DNA of 6,760 nt. Origin: an uncultured bacterium. GTDB lineage: Bacteria; Actinomycetota; Coriobacteriia; Coriobacteriales; Coriobacteriaceae. The stretch spans positions 1-6,760 of the forward strand of contig CAJMMX010000080.1 in assembly GCA_905214615.1 (NCBI GenBank). Direction: 5' to 3'. Positions 1-5,433 of this stretch are shown in pieces. Position 1 is the first letter of the stretch; every line of letters starts with the position of its first letter. The notes below the pieces were generated by a model. That model was not told the origin of the DNA and did not search any database. It saw nothing but the letters and a program-made list of their open reading frames with translations. The translations under genes were made by a program, and so were the position numbers.

Positions 1-392
1 AAGGGGTAGACGGCAAACACGGCGTCGGCATTGGAGTTGCGGATGACCGCCACGTCGGTGGTGTAGATAAGCGACTTGATGCGGCGGCCAAAGAGCGTAA
101 AGCCACTGGCCTCCTCGATCTCGTCGGGCATGCGGAGGGCCGCCTTGCGCAGACGTCCGTCGATGGGCAGCGGCTCCATGGGAAGCAGTCCGTTGGGGGT
201 CACAGCTACCTGGGGTTCGGTGAACTCGTCTGCGAGCTCGACCTCGGAGAAATCGACCGAGGCGACAATGTCCTCGTGAACCTCGGCGGGCACATCGATG
301 GGGGCTTGGTCGTTTGCCGCGGCAGGCGTGTCGAAAGAGCTGGTGCCGACGAAGGCGTCGACGCGCTCATTTAGATCGTTGAGGGTATCCAT
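1..392 (-). CDS. Conserved protein of unknown function, 5' part only
   Basis: This is an open frame with no stop from ATG 392-390 to the window edge: 130 codons plus two bases, so the C-terminal part lies outside. The first 80 or so residues are acidic and low in complexity (many Asp, Glu, Val, Ala, Pro) and look like a flexible extension. From about residue 85 the sequence becomes dense and well ordered, with GFTLFGRRIKSLIYTTDVAV at about 98-117 followed by IRNSNADAVFAVYP. That core resembles, from memory only, the start of an uncharacterised protein family in Clostridia and Coriobacteriia that is probably a TIM-barrel fold. I cannot name a reaction. There is no Shine-Dalgarno before the ATG, but a TAGAAT element lies nine bases upstream, so the message may be leaderless. 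The gene is divergent from the small membrane protein gene at 583. It is clearly coding, but its function is unknown. Confidence 0.8.
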   Translation of the reverse strand, partial: MDTLNDLNERVDAFVGTSSFDTPAAANDQAPIDVPAEVHEDIVASVDFSEVELADEFTEPQVAVTPNGLLPMEPLPIDGRLRKAALRMPDEIEEASGFTLFGRRIKSLIYTTDVAVIRNSNADAVFAVYP

Positions 393-401
393 GGAAGCTC
401 G

Positions 402-407
402 ATTCTA
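402..407 (-). promoter_or_regulatory. Probable -10 element of the leftmost gene
   Basis: Read on the minus strand, TAGAAT (five of six to TATAAT) lies nine bases before the ATG at 392. Transcription would start about at or just before the start codon, which fits the lack of a ribosome binding site. No convincing -35 hexamer is visible at 16-18 bp upstream. Confidence 0.45.
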
Positions 408-541
408 TGTGATGACGGCCGGCGCGATGCAGCCGGAATTGCGAATGCTAAACCGTTTGACGAGTTGATTTTTCCCCGCCGCGTCCTCCGTTAGACCGAA
501 GGGCGGCGAACGTGAAGGAGCTGTGGTGGCGGTGATCGGGG

Positions 542-550
542 TGCTATCTT
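542..550 (+). promoter_or_regulatory. Probable extended -10 promoter of the small membrane protein gene
   Basis: The sequence TGCTATCTT has a TGn extension followed by TATCTT (four of six to consensus). Transcription would start near 557 and leave a leader of about 26 nt that contains the Shine-Dalgarno. No good -35 is seen, as is common for extended -10 promoters. The core resembles the GCTATCCT before the gene at 4202. Confidence 0.4.
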
Positions 551-568
551 GAAAGTCCCGTTTAAAAG

Positions 569-576
569 AGAGGTGA
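569..576 (+). promoter_or_regulatory. Ribosome binding site for the 56-residue protein
   Basis: AGAGGTGA pairs well with the 3' end of 16S rRNA and sits six bases before ATG 583. It is the main evidence that this short frame is a real gene and it fixes the start. Confidence 0.65.
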
Positions 577-582
577 CGCGGT

Positions 583-753
583 ATGGAATTTTCGGCAATG
601 TTGGGCTCGATTGGCCTATGCGTGGGCGCAATCGTAGCCGCCGCGGTCATCTACTTTGTGGTCACGGCCATTAAGGGCAAAAGGGCCGAACGCAAGGAGC
701 GCACGATGCTTAAACAGCATCGCGACCAGCAGGGCAAACGCGCACAGAGATAG
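583..753 (+). CDS. Small single-span membrane protein, unknown function
   Basis: This is a 56-residue frame (ATG 583, TAG 751-753). Residues about 7-30 are a continuous hydrophobic segment (Leu, Ile, Val, Ala, Gly, with one Cys at 13) long enough for one membrane span. From Lys31 to the end the chain is very basic and polar (KGKRAERKERTMLKQH), with no hydrophobic residues beyond one Met and one Leu. By the positive-inside rule the N-terminus should face outward and the tail should lie in the cytoplasm. A good Shine-Dalgarno at 569-576 and an extended -10 element upstream support expression. It converges on the methyltransferase gene, with only 24 bp between their stop codons. I do not recognise a family. 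It could be a small accessory or regulatory membrane protein, but nothing in the sequence identifies its partner. Confidence 0.7.
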   Translation: MEFSAMLGSIGLCVGAIVAAAVIYFVVTAIKGKRAERKERTMLKQHRDQQGKRAQR

Positions 754-777
754 CTTGTTGAGTTTTGGATCCGTGCG

Positions 778-1881
778 CTAGCTGCGTTTTCGGATCAGGG
801 CAATGTAGAAGCCCTCAAAGTCGCGGCTAGGCGGAATGGTCAGCGTGCCGGGCATACCGTTGGCGACGGACGAGACGTGGCTGGCGGCGATGGCCTCGGT
901 GAGGGCGTTGCACTCGATGCGTGGCTCTTCGCCAACTTCCTGAGCACGGCGCGTTTCACTTTCGCTCGGCGTGCCGTCGAGGGGGATAAGCTCGCAATCC
1001 ATGTGCTTGTCGAGGGCCTCTTGCAGGGCGTCCTCGTTTTCCTGCGGCAAGATCGAACAAGTCGAATAGACGAGCGTGCCGCCCGGTTTAAGGGCTCCCA
1101 TGGCGCGGTCCAGAAGTGCTCGCTGCGAGCGGGCACACTTGCTCAGCAGCTGCTCGGTCAGGCCGCGCAGGCTTTTCTCGTTGCCGCTGATGACGGTGCC
1201 CGTGCCGGTGCAGGGGGCGTCGAGCAGGATGCGGTCAAAGCGGAAGAACTCGTCGAGCTCGCGTGCGTCGATGCGCATGACGGGCACGTTTTTTGCGCCT
1301 TGGCGGTGGAGGTTGGCTTCGAGCTTCTCGGCGCGGGGAATGCTCATCTCGCAGGCGGTAAGGTGCGCCTGCCCCTGCGTGAGGGCGGCGATCTGCGTCG
1401 TCTTGCCACCGGGGGCTGCGCACATGTCCAGGATGTCCTCGCCTGCCTGTGCGCCCAGGACCAGCGGCGGCATCATGGACGACAGGCTCTGCAGGTAGAT
1501 TTTGCCGTCGCGGTAGATGTCGAGATCCCACAGATCGGAAACCTGGGCCTCGGGCAGGATAAAGGCGTCCGGGTACCAGGCGACAGCGTTGTGGGCGATG
1601 CCGGCGGCATCGAGCGCCGCAGCGATGTCCTCGGCGGTTGCCTTGAGCGTGTTGGCGCGCAGCGTGACCGGGCGTGTGGCCGCGGCGCCGAAGCCCTCGA
1701 TCATGAGCTCGGCATCGGCGGGCGCATAGGCGCCGGCGACCGTGTCGACCATAAAGCGCGGCAGGTCGGCGGCGCAAGGAAGGGCGGCAAGCTGGTCGGA
1801 AAGCTCGGTGGCGGCAAACTGCCTGAGCTTGAGCTCGGCCTTGACCTGCTTTTTCTGCTTACGACGACGCGGCTTGGACAT
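778..1881 (-). CDS. RsmB/RsmF (NOL1/NOP2/Sun) family RNA cytosine-C5 methyltransferase
   Basis: This 367-residue protein transfers a methyl group from S-adenosylmethionine to carbon 5 of a cytosine in rRNA or tRNA. The N-terminus is very basic (KPRRRKQKKQ, 3-12), as expected for RNA contact. Residues about 70-130 match the family's N-terminal RNA-binding part (PVTLRANTLK at 71-80). The catalytic domain follows: SAM-binding motif I DMCAAPGGK (152-160), an acidic residue in ACEMS (Glu178), motif IV DAPCTGTG with Cys224, and motif VI YSTCS with Cys275. The family uses two cysteines, one attacking the base (the TC cysteine) and one aiding release (the PC cysteine), and both are present. The C-terminus DFEGFYIALI is the usual end of the fold. 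It lacks the NusB-like domain of RsmB and the C-terminal PUA-like domain of E. coli RsmF, so the target cytosine cannot be assigned. It lies 36 bp downstream of the MetRS-like gene and is probably cotranscribed with it. The start is supported by AAGGA seven bases upstream. Confidence 0.93.
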   Translation of the reverse strand: MSKPRRRKQKKQVKAELKLRQFAATELSDQLAALPCAADLPRFMVDTVAGAYAPADAELMIEGFGAAATRPVTLRANTLKATAEDIAAALDAAGIAHNAVAWYPDAFILPEAQVSDLWDLDIYRDGKIYLQSLSSMMPPLVLGAQAGEDILDMCAAPGGKTTQIAALTQGQAHLTACEMSIPRAEKLEANLHRQGAKNVPVMRIDARELDEFFRFDRILLDAPCTGTGTVISGNEKSLRGLTEQLLSKCARSQRALLDRAMGALKPGGTLVYSTCSILPQENEDALQEALDKHMDCELIPLDGTPSESETRRAQEVGEEPRIECNALTEAIAASHVSSVANGMPGTLTIPPSRDFEGFYIALIRKRS

Positions 1882-1888
1882 CCGTCTT

Positions 1889-1893
1889 TCCTT
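1889..1893 (-). promoter_or_regulatory. Ribosome binding site of the methyltransferase
   Basis: AAGGA on the minus strand lies seven bases before ATG 1881, within the 36-bp gap after the MetRS-like gene. No promoter or terminator is evident in that gap, which supports a two-gene operon. Confidence 0.6.
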
Positions 1894-1917
1894 CCCATTC
1901 CATTACATGTCGAGTGT

Positions 1918-4068
1918 TTAGTACTGGCTCTCGTGCTTGCTAAAGAAGTCGAAGCGCTGGGGCAGCGGCTTTACGCGGTGCTCGCCGGGCTTCTCGCCCA
2001 AGCTCTCCACAAACTCATCCGTGGAGGCGAAGATGTTATCCCAGCTAAAGAAGGCGACCGGGTCGATGTCGAAGTACTCGCAGATGAGCTCGCAGCCGGC
2101 AGGGACGATGCCGTGCATGAGCACGGTCACCACGCGCAGCTCGGTAAAGGCGTCGACGAGCGCCTGCGTCATTGCGGCGTTTGCCTCGTTACCCTCGAGC
2201 TTGTTGGCGGCCTTGGAAGCGTCGCTCCAGCGCTTGTTGGCGGCGCGCAGGTAGTCGTCGCACACGGCAAGCGCGCGGTGCGTCTCGAACTTGTACATAG
2301 CCTGCTCAAAGGCGAGAGCTGCCTGCTCGGCGGCTTCGACCACGGTGTCAGAAGCGGCACCGGCGGGGATGCAGCCGTTGCGGTAGGGGCTCTCGTCGCC
2401 TTCCTTGACGGCGACGCCGTAGAAGCAGCTGCGGGCCAGACGGTTGAACACGCCGGTCAGCAGCGCGCTCTCCTTAAGGGCCGGGTCGATAACGCGCTTG
2501 TCGTCGCAGGCGCGTACCTCGTTGCCGTCCTTGTCCTTGCCGGTCACACGCGTGTCGTATGCCTTGGGGCTAAAGCTCACCGGCTTTTCGGATAGGCCGA
2601 GCGACAGCCAGTGCGCGCGCATCTGCTCGCAGGTATAGTGGTTGAGCAGGTCGTCTGCCGGCGGGGGAGGCGTCTGCGAGGACGAGCTGGCCTTTTTGCC
2701 CATGTAGAGCAGGTGGTAGCAGGCGCTGACGGTGCTCTGCGTGAGGTCCCAGCCCAGGGCCTCCCACATGGCGGTCTGCGCGATGCAGTAGAAATAGATG
2801 TTGTCCTGACCGATGAACTGGTAAATCTGAGCGTCGTCAGAGCACCACCAGTCGCGCCAGTCGAGCGAGCTGTGCTGGTAGGTGGGTGCGGGCACCTGCG
2901 TGGAGTCGGCGGCGGGCTCGCCCATGAGGGCGGCATCCTGGGCGGCGACGCCCTCGGTCACGCCGGCGGCCTTGGCATCGCGCGCGAGCACGGTACGCGT
3001 ATAGCTGATGGGCGCCCACAGGCTCTCGGGCCAGCACCAGCAGGTGACGTCGGAGACGCCATCGACCTCGGGCACCGGAACGCCCCAGTCGATGTTGCCG
3101 GTGATGCGGAAGGGCACGAGTGCCTTGCCGCTGCGGAAGCGCACGCCACCGTTGGCGAGCACCGCGTGGGCGTCGTCGCGCTCCTTCCAGCTGGGGAAGG
3201 TGACGGTAAAGCTGCTCTTGTTGCCCTCGGGCTCCAGCACGGTGTGCTCGGGGAGCTGGTCCTCGACGGCATCGAAGGCCTCGCGGAACTTGTTCTGGAT
3301 GTAGAGCTGAGCCGGCAGCAGCCACTCCTCCATGGTCTTGGAGACCACGGAGCGAACCTGCGGGTTCTGGGCGAGCTTGGCGGTGTAGGTCTTCATAAAG
3401 TCGAGGTAGGCCGGCAGGTCAAAGTAGAGATTGTCGACCGGGCGCAGCTCGGGCACCTCGCCGGTGAGCTGGCTCTTGGGCGCGATGAGCTCCTCGGGCT
3501 CAAACTGGTGGCCCAGATCGCACTCGTCGGCATAAGCCTTCTCGGACTTGCAGCCCTGGATGGGGCAGCGGCCGATGACCTGGCGGCCGTTGAGGAACGT
3601 GCCGGCCTTGGCATCGTAGAACTGCAGCGTGGAGCGCTTGGAGATGGTGCCCTGCTCGTGCAGGCGCTCGATAATCTCGGCAGTCACCTCGTTGTGGATC
3701 TGGGCCGCCGGCTCAAGGCCCGAGCCGCCGTAGATGTCGCAGCTGATGTTGTAGTTGTTGAGGGTCGCGGCCTGGCGGGAGTGATTGGACTCGACATACT
3801 CGCCGATGGACTTGTCGTAGCCCTCGTTCTCCTTGAGCTTGCGGTAGCTCTCCATGATGGGCGAACCGTAGCAGTCGGTGCCCGAGGTGAAGATGACGTT
3901 TTCGCGGCCCAGGCGGTCGCGCAGGAAGCGGGCGAAGAAGTCGGCCGGGACAAAGACGCCGCCGACGTGGCCAAAGTGCAGACCCTTGTTGCCGTAGGGC
4001 TCGCCGGCGGTAACGATGGCGCGGCGCGGCCAGCTGGGACGGTCGTTCATGGAGTATTTGGATGCCAT
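1918..4068 (-). CDS. Divergent methionyl-tRNA synthetase-like class I tRNA ligase
   Basis: This 716-residue protein (from ATG 4068) has the MetRS plan in order. PYGNKGLHFGH (about 24-34) is the HIGH motif, and SGTDCYGSPI (62-71) matches the MetRS TDAHG region. The connective peptide has a probable zinc site, Cys168-x4-Cys173 and Cys183-x3-His187, followed by PEELIAPKS. Then come GNIDWGVPVP (324-333), WPESLWAPISY (346-356), QFIGQDNIYF (417-426) and GKKASSSS (457-464) in place of KMSKS. A helical anticodon-binding domain follows, with FNRLAR (541-546). About 60 residues (257-317) and a loose Ala/Pro-rich stretch (360-402) look inserted relative to E. coli MetRS. The lysine of KMSKS and several methionine-pocket residues differ, so methionine specificity is uncertain. 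The family is usually annotated only as class I tRNA ligase. The frame extends upstream to ATG 4152, but AAGGAG precedes ATG 4068 and the extra residues are low in complexity. A near-leaderless start at 4140 is an alternative. Confidence 0.88.
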   Translation of the reverse strand: MASKYSMNDRPSWPRRAIVTAGEPYGNKGLHFGHVGGVFVPADFFARFLRDRLGRENVIFTSGTDCYGSPIMESYRKLKENEGYDKSIGEYVESNHSRQAATLNNYNISCDIYGGSGLEPAAQIHNEVTAEIIERLHEQGTISKRSTLQFYDAKAGTFLNGRQVIGRCPIQGCKSEKAYADECDLGHQFEPEELIAPKSQLTGEVPELRPVDNLYFDLPAYLDFMKTYTAKLAQNPQVRSVVSKTMEEWLLPAQLYIQNKFREAFDAVEDQLPEHTVLEPEGNKSSFTVTFPSWKERDDAHAVLANGGVRFRSGKALVPFRITGNIDWGVPVPEVDGVSDVTCWCWPESLWAPISYTRTVLARDAKAAGVTEGVAAQDAALMGEPAADSTQVPAPTYQHSSLDWRDWWCSDDAQIYQFIGQDNIYFYCIAQTAMWEALGWDLTQSTVSACYHLLYMGKKASSSSQTPPPPADDLLNHYTCEQMRAHWLSLGLSEKPVSFSPKAYDTRVTGKDKDGNEVRACDDKRVIDPALKESALLTGVFNRLARSCFYGVAVKEGDESPYRNGCIPAGAASDTVVEAAEQAALAFEQAMYKFETHRALAVCDDYLRAANKRWSDASKAANKLEGNEANAAMTQALVDAFTELRVVTVLMHGIVPAGCELICEYFDIDPVAFFSWDNIFASTDEFVESLGEKPGEHRVKPLPQRFDFFSKHESQY

Positions 4069-4072
4069 GGGA

Positions 4073-4078
4073 CTCCTT
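4073..4078 (-). promoter_or_regulatory. Ribosome binding site deciding the start of the MetRS-like gene
   Basis: AAGGAG on the minus strand lies four bases before ATG 4068-4066, a slightly short spacing. No comparable site precedes the in-frame ATGs at 4152, 4140, 4083 or 4050. The chosen start leaves a leader of about 75 nt from the proposed promoter. Confidence 0.6.
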
Positions 4079-4150
4079 CGCATATAGGTAAGAGCGCGGC
4101 CGGGCACGGGGTTCGGCGGCGCGGTGGTCAATTCGTGCATATCGTTCGAC

Positions 4151-4156
4151 ATTATC
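4151..4156 (-). promoter_or_regulatory. Probable -10 element of the MetRS-like gene
   Basis: GATAAT (five of six to TATAAT) on the minus strand predicts transcription from about 4144. The upstream in-frame ATG at 4152 lies inside this hexamer, so it could not be translated from this transcript. The -35 region is not recognisable. This promoter is back to back with the one for the gene at 4202. A leader of about 75 nt is too short for a T-box. Confidence 0.45.
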
Positions 4157-4187
4157 GCACATGCGGGCGGGTGCGTGGCAGGGGCGC

Positions 4188-4193
4188 TATCCT
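4188..4193 (+). promoter_or_regulatory. Probable -10 element of the DUF3267 gene
   Basis: TATCCT in the context GCTATCCTAAGATG ends eight bases before ATG 4202. Transcription would begin at or within one or two bases of the start codon. There is no Shine-Dalgarno, so a leaderless message is the simplest reading. No -35 hexamer stands out. Confidence 0.4.
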
Positions 4194-4201
4194 AAGATGC
4201 T

Positions 4202-4771
4202 ATGAATGAGATTTCCAACATACATGCGTTTGAAGACGAGGATTTCCTGCACGCCTGCTTTGTGTGGGGGATGGCCGTGCTTGGCGCATTTGCCGTGTGC
4301 TTGGTGCCGGTGTTTATGCTGCTGGGTGGGCCTGCGGATCTGGATGCGGCCGACGCGGGCGGCTGGACGGCGGTCTTGGGCTGGATAGTCGGCTTGGCTG
4401 CGGTCTCAATGGCATCGTTTGCCGTGCACGAGCTGGTGCATGCGGTGTTTTTTAAGCTGCTGGCGCCTGCGGGCGCGCAGGTGACCTTTGGGGCGAATCG
4501 CGAGACGGCGATGATCTATGCCTGCGCCGAGGGCGTTGTGTATTCGCGCCGGCGGTACATGGCGGTTTGCCTGGCGCCGACGGTTGTTGTGACGACAGCA
4601 TTTGCCCTGGGGTTTGCGTTCTCGGACTATCCGCTGCTGTGCTACCTGGCGGCTGGTCTGCACTTGTCGGGCTGTGTGGGTGATTGGTATTACGTGCGGA
4701 CCATTCTGCGCGACCGCCGTATCGTCGCCTGCGAGGATACGTCCTTTGGCGTGCGCTTTTTCGCAAAGTAG
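4202..4771 (+). CDS. DUF3267-type membrane protein with HExxH zinc-peptidase motif
   Basis: This 189-residue membrane protein has about four hydrophobic segments: 19-42, 56-76, 119-140 and 143-160. The second ends in HELVH (76-80), the HExxH zinc-binding and catalytic signature of zincin peptidases. After it comes FFKLLAPAGAQVTFG (83-97) and then a Tyr-Ala-x-Ala-rich strand with GVVYSRRRYM (111-120). The last span contains HLSGCVGDWYYV (154-165), where His154 or Asp161 could supply a further zinc ligand. This order matches, from memory, the DUF3267 family of putative membrane metallopeptidases, for which no substrate is established. It is the first plus-strand gene after the divergent promoter region and ends 61 bp before queH. 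No functional link to queuosine is evident, so the neighbourhood may be accidental. The ATG has no Shine-Dalgarno but sits just after a -10 element. Confidence 0.82.
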   Translation: MNEISNIHAFEDEDFLHACFVWGMAVLGAFAVCLVPVFMLLGGPADLDAADAGGWTAVLGWIVGLAAVSMASFAVHELVHAVFFKLLAPAGAQVTFGANRETAMIYACAEGVVYSRRRYMAVCLAPTVVVTTAFALGFAFSDYPLLCYLAAGLHLSGCVGDWYYVRTILRDRRIVACEDTSFGVRFFAK

Positions 4772-4773
4772 TC

Positions 4774-4787
4774 TTTTTGGGACGGGG
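4774..4787 (+). repeat. TTTTTGGGACGGGG motif, copy 1
   Basis: The sequence TTTTTGGGACGGGG begins two bases after the TAG of the DUF3267 gene. A near-identical copy lies 45 bp downstream and a shorter one follows the queH stop. Its role is unknown. A -35-like TTGGGA lies inside it, with CATGAT 18 bp further on, so a weak queH promoter is possible. Confidence 0.5.
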
Positions 4788-4817
4788 CTATTTTAGCTGC
4801 CATGATGTCGGGGTGAG

Positions 4818-4832
4818 TTTTCTGGGACGGGG
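4818..4832 (+). repeat. TTTTCTGGGACGGGG motif, copy 2
   Basis: This matches copy 1 except for one extra C in the T run. It abuts the first candidate ATG of queH (4833), so its G-rich end sits where a ribosome binding site would be. It contains no AGGAGG-like core. Confidence 0.5.
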
Positions 4833-5414
4833 ATGTCGATGAAGTCGTTGTTGCTGCATGCGTGCTGTGCACCATGCTCGCTTGAGCCGGTTCGCCTGCT
4901 GCGCGAGGAGGGGTTTGAGCCCACGATTTGCTGGACCAATCCCAATATTCAACCGCGCGATGAATGGCGGCGGCGTCTGGACGAGCTGCGCCGGTGGTGT
5001 GCCGATGGCGACATCGAGCTCATCGAGGCGGGGGAGGACCGCGAGCGCTGGGAGGCCGGCGTGGCCCCGCTGGGTGCCGATCGGCCCCGTCGCTGTCGCT
5101 CGTGCTATGCCTTGCGCTTGGCCGAGGCATGCCGCGTTGCCCAGGAGCGCAGGTTTGAATATGTGGGTACGACGCTCGCCGTCTCGCCGTATCAGCTGTT
5201 CGACACCTGCAATGACGTGCTTGAGCGTTTGGCGGCCGCCCATGGGCTCACCCCGGTGATTCGCGATTTTCGCCCGTATTATCCCGAGGCTACGCGCCGT
5301 TCGCGCGAACTGGGCATGTATCGACAGAACTACTGCGGCTGCCGCTTTTCTGCTGTCGAGGCGGCCATGGACCGCGCCCGCATCCGCGACGAGCGCAAAG
5401 CCGCCAAAAAGTAG
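4833..5414 (+). CDS. queH: Epoxyqueuosine reductase QueH
   Basis: QueH reduces epoxyqueuosine at wobble position 34 of tRNAs with GUN anticodons to queuosine. It is the iron-sulfur enzyme that replaces the unrelated cobalamin enzyme QueG in many bacteria. The 193 residues carry the family signature: LLLHACCAPC (6-15) with Cys11-Cys12, NPNIQP (36-41), CRSCYALRL (88-96) with Cys88 and Cys91, TTLAVSPY (113-120), DFRPYYPEATRRSRELGMYRQ starting at 145, and YCGC (167-170). The paired cysteines near the N-terminus and the CxxC bind the metal cluster in this family. The length is normal. The start is not certain. ATG 4833 gives MSMKSLLLHACC, ATG 4839 gives MKSLLLHACC, and neither has a clear Shine-Dalgarno. 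queA follows after 64 bp, so the last two steps of the pathway sit together. Confidence 0.95.
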   Translation: MSMKSLLLHACCAPCSLEPVRLLREEGFEPTICWTNPNIQPRDEWRRRLDELRRWCADGDIELIEAGEDRERWEAGVAPLGADRPRRCRSCYALRLAEACRVAQERRFEYVGTTLAVSPYQLFDTCNDVLERLAAAHGLTPVIRDFRPYYPEATRRSRELGMYRQNYCGCRFSAVEAAMDRARIRDERKAAKK

Positions 5415-5418
5415 TTCG

Positions 5419-5427
5419 TTTGGGACG
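5419..5427 (+). repeat. TTTGGGACG motif, copy 3
   Basis: This is a nine-base match to the core of the two motifs before queH. It lies four bases after the queH stop and just upstream of the proposed queA -10 element. It is too close to that element (11 bp) to be its normal -35. Confidence 0.35.
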
Positions 5428-5433
5428 TCAGCC

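Noticed and set aside
457..462. TTGACG as a -35 hexamer
   Set aside because: The expected -10 position 17 bp downstream reads GC-rich sequence with no TATAAT likeness, so no promoter can be built on it.
405..650. A minus-strand open frame of 81 codons across the first intergenic region
   Set aside because: It overlaps the small membrane protein gene, which has a good ribosome binding site. This frame has low-complexity Thr/Pro/Ser sequence and no sign of translation signals.
740..778. Inverted repeat GCGCAC/GTGCGC across the ends of the two convergent genes
   Set aside because: It is a six-base stem with a 27-base loop, partly inside both coding ends and without a T-run. It is too weak to call a shared terminator.
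877..2595. A plus-strand open frame of 572 codons
   Set aside because: It lies opposite the methyltransferase and the end of the MetRS-like gene. Its product is a Gly/Ala/Val/Leu/Arg-rich string without motifs, as expected when GC-rich codons are read antisense.
4033..4042. A fourth TGGGACGG string
   Set aside because: It lies inside the MetRS-like coding sequence, encodes conserved residues near the N-terminus and lacks the T-rich flank of the intergenic copies. It is best taken as chance.
4069..4150. A T-box or other tRNA-sensing leader for the synthetase gene
   Set aside because: The leader from the proposed promoter is about 75 nt, far too short for a T-box, and I see no specifier stem or terminator/antiterminator pair.
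4069..4152. Start of the MetRS-like gene at ATG 4152
   Set aside because: The added residues are low in complexity, no Shine-Dalgarno precedes this ATG, and it sits inside the GATAAT -10 element. AAGGAG before 4068 fits better.
2611..4209. A plus-strand open frame of 532 codons
   Set aside because: It is antisense to the MetRS-like gene, repetitive in composition and without any recognisable domain.
4772..4832. A preQ1 riboswitch before queH or queA
   Set aside because: Neither gap (4772-4832 or 5415-5478) shows the short stem with an A-rich tail pairing into its loop that preQ1-I aptamers have. The sequence there is better described by the TTTTGGGACGGGG repeats.
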